A stretch of DNA of 64,000 bases from Gambelia wislizenii (taxonomy: Eukaryota; Chordata; Lepidosauria; Squamata; Crotaphytidae), in NCBI GenBank assembly GCA_030847615.1, contig JAUMIR010000001.1, positions 446,888,687 to 446,952,686 of the forward strand. The letters run 5' to 3'. Shown here piece after piece: positions 43,408-53,371 of the stretch (within the stretch, counting starts at the first letter, position 1; each line of letters begins with the position of its first letter). The notes below the pieces were generated by a model. It was given only the letters and a program-made list of their open reading frames with translations. It was not told the origin of the DNA and ran no database searches. Made by a program: the position numbers and the translations under genes.

Positions 43408-43625
43408 AAGCAAGTGTGTGTATGTCTGTGCCTTCAAGTTGCCTGTTGAACTATGGTGACCCCATGAATTTCATAGGGTTTTCTTAGGCAAAGAATATTC
43501 AGAGGTAGTTTTGCCAGTTCCTTCCTTTGAAATATAGTCTACAGCACCTGGTATTCATTGGTGGTCTCCCATAGCTGAACCTGCTTAGCTTCCAAGATCA
43601 GATGGGATCTGGTGCCAGATAGACT
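43408..43625 (-). repeat. 5S-rRNA-headed SINE with BovB-like tail
   Basis: Minus strand: GGCACCAGATCCCATCTGATC, TTGGAAGCTAAGCAGG and GGGAGACCACCAATGAATACC (5S-derived), GTGCTGTAGACTATATTTCA, body AAGAAAACCCTATGAAATTC, tail GGGTCACCATAGTTCAAC..GGCACAGACATACACAC. Confidence 0.87.
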
Positions 43626-43704
43626 AGATTAAATGTTCCTTTTCCCACCTACCCCAAGCAGGTGAGCAACTGTGGTTGGTACTTAACGCACAACACTTAA
43701 GACA

Positions 43705-44095
43705 TGATCAGGGGCAGTCTTGCATTCCTGATGGCGGCCGTGAGTGATTTACTTGCGTTAGTTCTTCACTGCTGCTGGGTTTTTGTTTTTGTTTAAAGGT
43801 GTGCTGGTGCGATAGAGCAATTCTCCAAAGCAAAACAGAAAACATTGATCCTTTTTATCGCCTTAGCGAGCAATTGCTAAGGTGAAAATGCAACATGGCG
43901 GCAGCAGGCACTTGCCTTCCTAGCAAGTCCCACCCCCACTCGCACCTGGCCAATCAGCTTTGTGCTTCCCTTTGAGGTTTTTATTGTTCTATAGTCCAAA
44001 TGAGCAAAAATGTGCACCAGCCTCGCAGTCTGTGAAAAAGTATAGGAAAATCTGCGAAGGCTTTTACCCTGTTGTTTTTGCCATTTTGGGCCCCC
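43705..44095. mobile_element. MITE, same family as 27.1/30.0 kb and 37.4 kb
   Basis: CAGTCTTGCATTCCTGATGGCGGCC, ACTTGCGTTAG, then CAAGTCCCACCCCCACTCGC, CTGGCCAATCAGCTTTG, and TCTGCGAAGGCTTTTACCC match 29,968-30,345 in order. Terminal repeats are not clear on either side. Confidence 0.65.
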
Positions 44096-44925
44096 CTCCT
44101 TCTGAATAGTGTGGATTGGTGCTGGATCCTATTTAGACTGGTAGGATTCCCAGTGAATTCCATGAGGGGTATTTTCACCATTTACATGGGCCCTTGTTCT
44201 CAGGTTTTGGTTCTGAAAACTCAGATCCTGAGGCAATCCTGAACTGGCAACCCTAGGTTGTGATCATGTGGTTTCATGGTCATTTATTTCAGGTAACTGT
44301 ACTTTGGTGGGGGTGCGGACAGTCTCATAGGTTTTTTTTTAAGGACTTTCTTAATGCGCAAATCTGGAAAGTTAAGGCAGTGTAGTTGGTTGAAGGTGGC
44401 TTGCAGAATTTCTACAGAGAAGTGAGACAGTATTTAAAAAGATGTTAAAAGATCTTCATATAACTATATGGACAAAATTGGTCTTTTTCTTAGAAAGGGT
44501 TGGGGACAGGGTATGGACATATTAAATTGAGAGTCACATCCTCCTTGAATGCAGTTTTGCTCCCTCTCTAAGTTCTCATAAGTCAGGCCCATTCCTACAG
44601 TTGGCCTTCTAATCTGGTCAGGAGCCAGGAAAAAAAATGCTGCCAGATAAGCTGCTGGCCTTATCCAGGCAGAAGATTGGAAAATTCCAATGTTACTTGT
44701 ATACTCATAGGCTAACAGAAGAATTGCGTCCTCTTGTTGTAGGTGCTTGAATCTTTAGTAAGTGAATGGAATGGATGAAAATATCAGTTACTATCAAAAT
44801 AAAAGGGGTGAGGAGGATTGCCTCTGTTCCTGCAAGCAGAGGAGGGGAGCTTAGAAGCTGGGCAGAGAAGAAAAGCTTAGTTATAAGCTCCAGTTAAAAC
44901 TCTGCCACTACTTATTGGTATGTCA
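44096..44925. other. Single-copy DNA, no feature recognised
   Basis: No gene or repeat family recognised. Confidence 0.4.
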
Positions 44926-45035
44926 GTGGTGGGGAACGAGGGGGCTGCTAGATGTTTTGGCCTAAAACTCTCATGAACCCCACCAAATAAGGGATTGTGG
45001 GAGCTGGAGTTCAAAACATTTGGAGGCCCAACAGA
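44926..45035. mobile_element. hAT-type MITE copy
   Basis: CAGTGGTGGGGAACGAGGGGG-CTGCTAGATGTTTTGG and ..GGGAGCTGGAGTTCAAAACATTTGGAGGCCCAAC: inverted layout with a hAT-like CAGNGGTGGGNAAC left end. Confidence 0.65.
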
Positions 45036-45399
45036 TATTAAAACTATTTGATAAGATATAAACAAGGGCCAGGAGCCTCTATCACTTTACATATATTTAG
45101 CTAGGTAACAGAGGTACTAAGAAAACTCTGTTTGTGAATTGTGAAGATGTGTAATGGGACACCAGCAAGAGTGTCTCAATGCACACTGGGCTTTACTGAT
45201 GTGTACCACCACTCCCTTGCTGATACCCTGATGCACAATGGGGCCAATGTCCATCATTTCCAATATGCATTGGTCATTTTGCTTGCTCCTATGAAAGCAG
45301 CCCCTTACTGGATATGGATATTATGGAACTGCCCAATTCTACTTCCCCCAGACAGAAGTCCACTTACAAAGACATAAGTCCCCAACAGGATTCCAGCCA

Positions 45400-45885
45400 A
45401 GGTGTTTTAAGACCAGTTACAACATCTTAAAACAAATTAGAACCACCTGCAAATTTGAATGGCATCAAATAGGTCCCAAAGGCTTTAGTAAAAAGCCATG
45501 CTTTTACTGGGTGCCTGAATTACACCAGCATTGACACCAATCAAGCCTCTAAATGTAGGGTATGCCATAACTAAAGCACCATGGCAGAGAAAGGCTTCTC
45601 CCAGGTCCTCCCTCAATGTATGCCCCCACTTATACAGACAGGGGAGGGACACTCCAGCAAACCTTAGTCATCCGGCAGGTGTATATGGCTTCCTCAAATA
45701 CTGAGGTCCCAAGCTGTTTAGGGCTTTGAATGTGATCACCAGTTCTTTGAATTCAGACTGGAAGTGTAATGACAGCCAGTGCGGCTCCTTTAAGACCAGT
45801 GTTATATGGTTCCTATAGGATGTTCTGGTCAACAGTCTACATGCTGCATTTTGAACTAGCTGTAGCATAGATCTTTGTCTTCCTC
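45400..45885 (-). mobile_element. L2-like LINE ORF2 fragment
   Basis: Minus-strand residues LQLVQNAACRLLTRTSYRNHITLVLKEPHWLSL and EFKELVITFKALNSLGPQYL match the conserved C-terminal region of L2-type non-LTR retrotransposons. One open stretch (45,668-45,868); the rest toward 45,400 is eroded. Confidence 0.8.
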
Positions 45886-46604
45886 CCTGCTCTGCAGACT
45901 TGAGTACTCCAGAAAATCTCTCTGAAGACTCTCACTGAACATTGGGGCTACCTCTTATGGAGCTTCAGTGGGAAGAGAGGAATTGCCCCAAACTGGTCAT
46001 AGGAATCTGACACTCTTCATGGAAGAATCATGATTTCAATAATTCTTTTTTCAAAGGATATGGACAGGCTAAAGACAGGAGACAAGAAAAGAGAAAGTCA
46101 TTGTGCAAGCCTCTCTTCCCCACTTGCTTATTGCTGCATATACCTTTGGGCCGCTGCAATTGGGAAGATGGTGAAAGCTAATATGGGACAGAGAAAAGGA
46201 ATAACTGCTCAACATCTTCTTTGCCTTGGTTTTCTTCCAAAAGGAAAGCATGTCAGGGTGCTGGGATATGCAATCACTGGAAATTTATACTATAAAGGGC
46301 TGGTATGGTATGCTACAGCCTGCAGGGGCCAGCAATGCGAAGGCTAAATGCAGCTGGCCAGAATATCTAGATTATGCCTGGGAGACAAGTGTGGGAAGGA
46401 AAGAAGGCCAGAGCCTTATCTTTGTGAGAAAATGTTTGTGAGAACCACTGTCTCTGTGCTCTGTGCTCCTGACTTGGATTTTGCTCTCAGACTGTGTGCA
46501 TTCAGTCTGGACTGTAGAGTGACAGGACTGCACTGTACATTGTGCTTGTGATATGTAGTCTATATGGTTGGAGTCACAGACTCATTGTAAATATTACTGT
46601 AATA
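45886..46604. other. Single-copy DNA, no feature recognised
   Basis: No gene or repeat family recognised. The region has a few overlapping ORFs without motifs. Confidence 0.4.
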
Positions 46605-47032
46605 CTAGCTATATAGAATACACTATTTCCCCTGCCGCCCTCCCCAAGCCCCTTGTGTGAGTGCACACACACATGGGTGTGTGTGTCACTTCCTCCCTAC
46701 CCCCTGCCTCCCCCGCTGCCCTCCCTGAGCCCCCTCCTCCGCATGCGTGCATGCACACACACACACTGCTCCCTCCCCACCCCCCACTGCTTCCCGCCCC
46801 CCACATGGCACCTCACCCCCCCACTGTGGTTCTCGCCCCTTGCCACCCTCCTTGAGCCCCCCCACATCACCCCACACTCCCCCCTTCTTACTCATTGCGG
46901 CCATATTTACACAGGAGGTAAAACTCCACATGTTCCCGCCTTCAGTGTGCTGATTGGCTGCCCAACAGTTTCCTAAGCAGCCAATCAGCACCCTGAAAAT
47001 GGCAACATACCGAAGAGAATTATATATATAGA
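46605..47032 (-). mobile_element. Non-autonomous Helitron candidate
   Basis: On the minus strand it starts TCTATATATATAATTC (5' TC, preceded by A at 47,033) and ends GCTAG (3' CTAG at 46,605-46,608, followed by T). This fits Helitron insertion between A and T with no target duplication. It contains a perfect 14-bp inverted repeat (46,948-46,961 and 46,977-46,990) and a C-rich, CA-rich interior. The usual hairpin just before CTAG is not evident in this copy. No Rep/helicase coding. Confidence 0.6.
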
Positions 47033-47214
47033 TGCTCTAGTAAAGAGAAATAGTTTAGACGCACATCTGTGTCTGTGTGCTCAGTTCTTCGCCTGATGAT
47101 TGCAACTCTGCTACAACAATTTTTGATGCCTGGTCCTCTTGATATGCTCAGAGGTACCAGTGCACTATCATGACAGAACAGTGCTCAGCCTGGTGAAAAC
47201 AGAACAAATGATGC

Positions 47215-48830
47215 AGCAAGGGGGTTGCAGTTTAACATAGGTAACAAGGTAGTAAGGGAGTACCTAGCTACTCTGGATTAATTCAAGTCTCCAGGGCCAG
47301 ATGAACTGCAACCAAGGGTACTTAAGGAATTTGCAGATGTAATCTCAGAACCACTAGCGGTGGTCTTTGAGAATTCTTGGAGAACAGGGTTGGTCACAAA
47401 AGACTGGAGGAGGACAAATGTTGTCCCCATCTTCAAAAAGGGGGGAAAGAGGAACCTAACAACTATCACCCAGTCAGCCTGATATCAATACTGGGAAAAC
47501 CCAGCACATCATTAAAAAGACAGTCTGTGAGAACTTAGAAAGGAATGCTGTGATTACTAAAAGTCAGCATGGGTTTCTCAGAAACAAGTTTCGCCAGATT
47601 AATATTATCTCTTTTTTTGATAGAGTTACAAGCTTGGTTGACCAGGGAAATGCTGTAGATGTAGTATATCTTTATGCCAGTAAAGGTTTTGACAAGGTAT
47701 CTCGTGATATTCTTACAGACAAGCTGGTTAAATGTGGGCTACTGTTTAACCAGTTAAATACAGTGCTACTGTTAGGTGGATTTGTAACTGGTTGAAGGAC
47801 CTAACTCAAAGATTACTCACCAATGGTTCCTCTTCATCCTGGAGAGAAGTGACTAGTGGGGTGTCACAGGGCATGGTCCTAGGCCCATTGTTGTTCAACA
47901 TATTTCTTAATTACTTTGATTACAGAATAGAGGTCATTTACTTATTAAATTTGAAGATGACACCAAATTAGGGGTGATAGCTAATACCCAAGAGGACAGG
48001 ATCAGAATTCAAAATAACTTTAATAGATTGGAGATCTGGGCTAAAACTAACAGAATGAATTTCAACAAGGATAAATGTAAGGTATTACACTTAGACAGGA
48101 ACAATGAAATGTACAAATATAGGATGGGTGACACCTGGCTTGACAACAGTACATAGGAAAAGGATCTAGGGTTCTTAGTAGAATAGAAGCTTAATATGAA
48201 TCAACAATGTGATGCAGCTGTCAAAAAGGCCAATGCAATTTTGGGCTGCATCAACAGGAATATAGTGTGCAGATCAAGCGATGTCATAGTAACAGTCTAC
48301 TCAGCTTTGGTCAGACCTCACCTGGAATACTGTGTCCACTTCTGGGCACCGCAATTCAAAAAGGATATTGACAAGCTGGAATGTGTTTAGAGGAGGATGA
48401 CCAATATGGTAAGAGGTCTTGATACCAAGTCCTATGAGGAATGGCTTAGGGAACTGGGAATGTTTAGTTTGGGGAAGAGAAGAATGAGAGATTATATGAT
48501 AGCTATTTTTAAATATTTGAAGGGACACCATTTTGAAAGGTGGAGCAAGTTTATTTTCAGCTGCTCCACAGACTAGAACACAAACCAATGGACTTGAATT
48601 ACAAGAAAGGAGATGCTGCCTAAACATTAGGAAGACCTTCCTGACAGTATGAGTTGTTCCACAGTGGAATAGACTGCTTAGGAGGGTGGTGGATTCTCCT
48701 TCTTTGAAGGTCTTAAAACAGAGGCTGGATGACTTTCTCTTGAGAGTACTTCGATGGTGTGTCCTGCATGGCATGGATGGCCCTTGTGGTCCCTTCCAGG
48801 CTATGATTTGTATCTGTTAAAAGGTGCAAG
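47215..48830 (+). mobile_element. CR1 LINE, RT to 3' end, decayed
   Basis: Collinear with CR1 ORF2: INSSLQGQMNCN-type start, then [117 protein letters not shown], ending GGATGGCCCTTGTGGTCC..CCAGGCTATGATTTG. Numerous stops and frameshifts. Longest CR1 copy in the window. Confidence 0.93.
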
Positions 48831-49597
48831 GTAAATACAGAAGGTCATTTAACAAAGTGGTAACTTGACTATAATGTGTATTAGCCACTTGGTCCAGCTG
48901 GTCATGTTTAATGTCTTGCTTTATGGAGAACTATGCTACTTTTTTTGTCTCCTCAGATTTCTGAGGAGCACAAAGGTATGCCAAAATTCCTCCTTGCCAC
49001 TTGAAAGAGCATTTTAGGAACCTAGCTTACCGGAAGTGGCTAAATAGTCATTCTGGTACCAGGTAAAAATGTGTCAATATGCCGAGTATTTATATCAATT
49101 TCCTTTCCTCTTTCAATATAAGTTTTTTCTCTTTTAACCCTAAGAATTGTTATTGCAGTTAGTGGCTCCATTGACTCTAGGGAAGATTTTGCATTGACAC
49201 TTGAAGCAAGGATGGTTCAGTCATTTTGAACTGACATTTTTCTCTTATCTCTCAATCCTCCCCTTCTTTCATACAGGCATACAGTACATCTACTGTGCAT
49301 CCGTTTATATTTCCTGCCCCCATTACACCCCAGTCTAGGGGCTTTTAAAAAACTAACAGGTTAAATTCAACATAAATGTGTACAGACTAGAGTCCACTTC
49401 ATCACCGTCCTCATCTGATGGTGGATTGTAGTACAAAAGCTTAGGTCATATTGATATTTGTTCATTTTTAAAGTACCACCAGATTAACTCTGGTGGCACC
49501 TTAGTCTGCTCTGACAGAATAAACATCGTCTGCTTTGACAGAGTGACACAGCTACCCCACCAGAAGGTGGTTATTTCTACTTTGCTGCTATGTACTA
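48831..49597. other. Single-copy DNA, no feature recognised
   Basis: No gene or repeat family recognised. Confidence 0.4.
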
Positions 49598-49830
49598 TTG
49601 GAGAGCCAGTGTGGTTTAGTGGCTTGAGCACTGGACTATGACTCTGGAGACCAGGGTTCAAATCCCTGCTCAGCCATGGAAACTTACTGGGTGACCTTGG
49701 GAAAGTCATAGTCTCTCAGCCTCAGAGGAAGGCAAAGGCAAAATCCCTCTAAGCATATTTTGCCCCAGTCCTCCTAAACCTGTGATAGAGTCACATTAGG
49801 GTCACCATAGGTCCAAAACTACTTGAAGTA
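49598..49830 (+). repeat. tRNA-derived SINE (Sauria-type)
   Basis: Head GGAGAGCCAGTGTGGTTTAG with A box TGGTTTAGTGG and B box GGTTCAAATCC (49,655-49,665), middle ACTGGGTGACCTTGGG, AAGTCATAGTCTCTCAGCC, and tail ..GGGTCACCATAGGTCC..CTACTTGAAG. Its end lies just before the TA site of the next MITE. Confidence 0.92.
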
Positions 49831-49930
49831 TGTACAGGTTGCTCCCTGCATCCACGGGGATCCATTCCTGGCCTTAATGTTTATAAGTGAAACTGTAGAT
49901 AATACTAAACCCTATTAAATAATAGTAAAC

Positions 49931-50970
49931 CCTATTTGCCGAACCCAAAGGGTGCTCAGCAGTGGCTCCTCTTCATCTTGGAAAGATGTGACCAGTGGGG
50001 TGCCACAGGGATCTGTCCTGGGCCCAGTGCTATTCAACATCTTTATCAATGACTTGGATGAGGGAATTAGGGGCATACTTATCAAATTTTCAGATGACAC
50101 CAAATTAGGAGGAGTAGCTAATACCCTAGAGGACAAGATCAAAATTCAGAATGACCTGGATAGACTGGAGAGCTGGGCCAAAGCTAACAAAATGAAATTC
50201 AATACGGAGAAATGTAAAGTACTGCATTTAGGGTGGAAAAATGAAATGCATAAATATAGGATGGGAGAGACCTGGCTGAATGAGACTACGTGCGAAAGGG
50301 ATCTAGGAGTCCTAGTAGACCACAAGTTGAACATGAGCCAACAGTGTGATGCGGCAGCTAAAAAGGCCAATGCGATTTTGGGCTGTATCAATAGAAGTAT
50401 AGTGTCTAGATCAAGGGAAGTAATAGTGTCGCTCTATTCTGCCTTGGTCAGACCTCACTTAGAATACTGTGTCCAGTTCTGGGCACCACAATTCAAAAAG
50501 GATATTGACAAATTGGAGCGTGTCCAGAGAAGGGCAACTAAAATGGTGAAAGGTCTGGAAACGATGCCTTATGAGGAGAGACTTACGGAGCTGGGTATGT
50601 TTAGCCTGGAAAAAAGACGGTTAAGAGGCGATATGATAGCCCTGTTTAAGTATTTGAAGGGATGTCACGCTGAGGATGGAGCAGGCTTGTTTTCTGCTGC
50701 TCCAGAGACTGGAACACAGAGTAATGGATGCAAGCTCCAGGAACAGAGATTCCACCTCAACAATAGGAGGAGCTTTTTGACAGTAAGAGCTGTTCGGCAG
50801 TGGAACACACTCCCTCGGAGCGTAGTGGGGTCTCCTTCCTTGGAGGTCTTTAAACAGAGGCTGGATTGCCATCTGTCGGGGATGCTTTGATCAAGATTTC
50901 CTGCGTGGCAGGGGGTTGGACTGGATGGCCCTCGTGGTCTCTTCCAACTCTGCAATTCTATGATTCTATG
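49931..50970 (+). mobile_element. CR1 LINE, 5'-truncated, well preserved
   Basis: Begins within RT and runs to the full CR1 3' end: GGTTGGACTGGATGGCCC, TCTTCCAACTCTGC and ATTCTATGATTCTATG (50,955-50,970). It contains a single open frame (next entry), so it is the youngest CR1 copy here, and it is younger than the Tigger-type MITE it interrupts. Confidence 0.95.
49952..50890 (+). pseudogene. CR1 ORF2 C-terminal half (reverse transcriptase), 312 codons open
   Basis: Reads SGVPQGSVLGPVLFNIFINDL then the RT active-site box IKFSDDTKLGG, where the usual F-A-D-D alanine is serine. LESWAKANKMKFNTEKCKVLHL follows, then the thumb and C-terminal region ([82 protein letters not shown]) to a natural stop. 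The N-terminal endonuclease and RT fingers are missing through 5' truncation, so it cannot make an active protein. The methionine at 49,952 is not a true start. Confidence 0.93.
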
Positions 50971-51150
50971 AAAATAAAGGAGTTCTGGAACAAACATACC
51001 ATAGAGTTGTGTTGGAGGACCTAGTGATTTCTAGAGAGGATACCTCTAGGCATTTTCCAGCACAACTCTATGGTATGTGTCCCTATTTTTTCAGCCATGG
51101 ATAACTGAAACCACAGATATTGGTTCCATGGATACAGAGGGTGACCTGTA

Positions 51151-52019
51151 TACTTTAGCGGATTGTCTTGTAGTTTATTTTTTCTTTAGCCTCATTGGTT
51201 TTTTAAAAAAAGGATAAAACAGCACCTAAAATGTTAACTTGATAATCAACATTTTGAGGCCATTTCACACATTACACAGATACAAACCCAGGTTTGCTAA
51301 TGAGTGCAAACATGTACTAGTCAACTACAGTCAATATGCTTTTGCAAACATGGATTTGTTACCTTCACACTTAAATCACATGCGCACATCTCTCATGAAA
51401 TGCGCAAAGTGCCACATTATGTATGAAAATAGCCAAAACGTGTAATAGGAAGGGGTTCTGGTTAGGAGTTACTAAGAAGTGCCATGTTGAGAACGTATGC
51501 TGAAGCATTTTAAATTAGCAGGGAGGTTGTGAACCTGAAATTTCTTCCACATCACAAGAAACAAAGGGACATGTCTGGATGGAATAATCAACTTCACCAT
51601 TTTGACCTGTGCATTTTGATGGAGCAAAACTGAGAGCATGAAACCTCCTAATGCTTCCAGCTTGATTTCCCTCAGGTCAGTCCAAAAGAAGTCTTCAGCT
51701 TTTCCTTCCAGACATACTTTTAAACTTCTCCTTCCCTTTTTATATCCTGATACCCGAGGCTATATAGAAAAATGTGGCATTCTTTCATCCTCCTTTAATA
51801 TTATGGAGGAAGACCTTTTACTCAAAAACCTTTACTCGTGAAAACGTACATTACAAATGCCTTCCCCATGCAAAAGACCAAGCTACCTATCTATGACCTG
51901 GATTTGTAACAGAAATTCTAGCTGCCTGGTTGATGAGTCTGTAGAGAGCAGCAATGAAGGAGAAAATATAATTTTATTTGTAGTTGTTGAAAATCTCCTC
52001 ACAAATTTAAGATGCTGCA
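51151..52019. other. Single-copy DNA, no feature recognised
   Basis: No gene or repeat family recognised. Confidence 0.4.
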
Positions 52020-52180
52020 AAGCAGGGGTGGGCAACCTTGTGGGTCCAGGGGTCCTATTTGCCTTCCTACTAGACCTCAGTGGGCTGCACATACACTCTT
52101 GACATTCCCATACTGGGGGAAAAATTGGTGTAAAAATGGCTAATTGTGCCCCCAAAGCTTCTGGAGGGTACAACTGACCA
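52020..52180. mobile_element. hAT-type MITE end fragment
   Basis: Starts with the hAT-like terminal sequence CAGGGGTGGGCAACCTTGTGG (52,023 on). The body and right side (CTTCTGGAGGGTAC) are degraded. Abuts the LINE remnant. Confidence 0.5.
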
Positions 52181-53147
52181 TTCAGACAATGGTTGTAATA
52201 TAAATGGAAACATGGTATATCTCAGTGCAGTGATATGGCGATGCTCTTTCAGAGCCCTTTCTAATAACTAATGGAGTGAAGCTAGGTTGTGTTCTCGCTC
52301 CAACTTTATTTACAATCTTCTTCAGCATGATGCTCCAAAGGGCTACAGCAGAGCTTGAAGAAGACAGCATCTATATACGTTACCGTACTGATGGTAGCTT
52401 GTTTAACTTAAGCCGTCTGAGGGCTCGCACTAAGACTCTAAACTATCTAGTCCGTGAGCTGCTCTTCGCCGATGATGCTGCCCTTGTTGCCCACACAAAA
52501 GTAGCTCTGCAGCACCTAACATCCTGCTTTGCAACAGCTGCAGAGCTGTTTGGGCTGGAAGTCAACCTGAAGAAAACAGAAGTTCTCTACCAGCCTGCAC
52601 CCACAGGACGAACACCACCATTCCCACATTGCCATAGGCAAATCTGTGCTTAAGTCCATTCAGCAGTTCACCTACCTGGGAAGCATCATCTCCTCAGATG
52701 CCAAGATTGACAAAGAGATCGATCACAGATTAGCAAAGGCATATAGTGCATTTGGAAGTCTTTACAAAAGAATCTGGAGTAACAAAACACCTGAGGCGAA
52801 GCACAAAAATCAGTGTGTATAGAGCCATTATACTGTCTATTCTCCTTTACGGGTTTGAAACATGGGTCACCTATCGCCACCACTTACCACTCCTCGAACA
52901 CTTCCATCAGCGCTGTATACACACAATCCTGAATATAAACTGGACTGATTATGTGACGAATGTTGCTGTCCTTGAGCAAGCAGGGATCACCAGCATTGAG
53001 GCCATGATATTGAGAACACAGCTGTGCTGGGCAGGGCACGTTTTTAGGATGGAAGACCATCGCCTCCCAAAAACAGTACTCTATGGTGAACTTACCACAG
53101 CTGGCTCAGTGCCCAGTTCCTTTCTCTCAAAGTCCAAAGAACACTGA
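52181..53147 (+). mobile_element. LINE reverse transcriptase remnant (clade unassigned)
   Basis: Open stretch 52,276-52,653 reads KLGCVLAPTLFTIFFSMML, ELLFADDAALVAHTKVALQHL (catalytic F-A-D-D) and FGLEVNLKKTEVLYQPAP. A frameshift then gives FTYLGSIISSDAKIDKEIDHRLAKAYSAFGSLYKRIW, and another frame STKISVYRAIILSILLYGFETWV, LLEHFHQRCIHTILNINWTDYVTNVAVLEQAGITSIEAMILRTQLCWAGHVFRMEDHRLPK. The order of RT motifs is intact. The same family's zinc-finger end is at 19.6 kb. Its 3' side is cut by the MITE at 53,158. Confidence 0.85.
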
Positions 53148-53157
53148 ACTCTGGCCA

Positions 53158-53371
53158 CATCCACACTACACAAATAATCCAGTTTGAAACTGGATTATTT
53201 GCCATGACACCTTTCTGTGGAATCCTGGGGTTTTGTAGTTTGGTGAGACAGCAGCACTCTTTGGCAGAGAACACTAAAGACCTTGAAAAATTACAAATCG
53301 TAGGATTCAATACGAAGGAGCCATGGCAAATAATCCACTGTCAAACTGGATTATTTGTGTAGTGTGGATTT
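53158..53371. mobile_element. Palindromic MITE with 30-bp terminal arms
   Basis: 53,158-53,187 and 53,342-53,371 are inverse copies with one mismatch at the outermost base; the shared core is CTACACAAATAATCCAGTTT. Inner inverted words are GGAATCCTGGGGTTTTGTAG and ..TACAAATCGTAGGATTC. The arms also contain the internal palindrome AGTTTGAAACTGGATTATT. The best-preserved terminal arms of the family; no coding capacity. Confidence 0.9.

Larger units (their letters stand above)
49833..51150. mobile_element. Tigger-type MITE interrupted by CR1
   Basis: TA-flanked. Ends are CAGGTTGCTCCCTGCATCC (49,835) and, reversed, CAGGTCACCCTCTGTATCC (51,148). The left part (to about 49,930) and right part (from about 50,971, AAAATAAAGGAGTTCTGG) join to match 37,075-37,342 in order. 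The word TAAACCCTATT occurs twice at the left junction (near 49,906 and 49,925), a possible small duplication made during the CR1 insertion. Confidence 0.88.

Noticed and set aside
49598..49670. tRNA gene from A and B boxes
   Set aside because: No cloverleaf with paired acceptor arm; the boxes belong to a SINE head with body and tail. The same holds at 57.6, 35.0 and 41.0 kb.
49952..50890. Treating the 312-codon frame as a host gene
   Set aside because: Sequence is CR1 reverse transcriptase to its natural stop, followed by the CR1 3' end; the endonuclease and RT fingers are missing.
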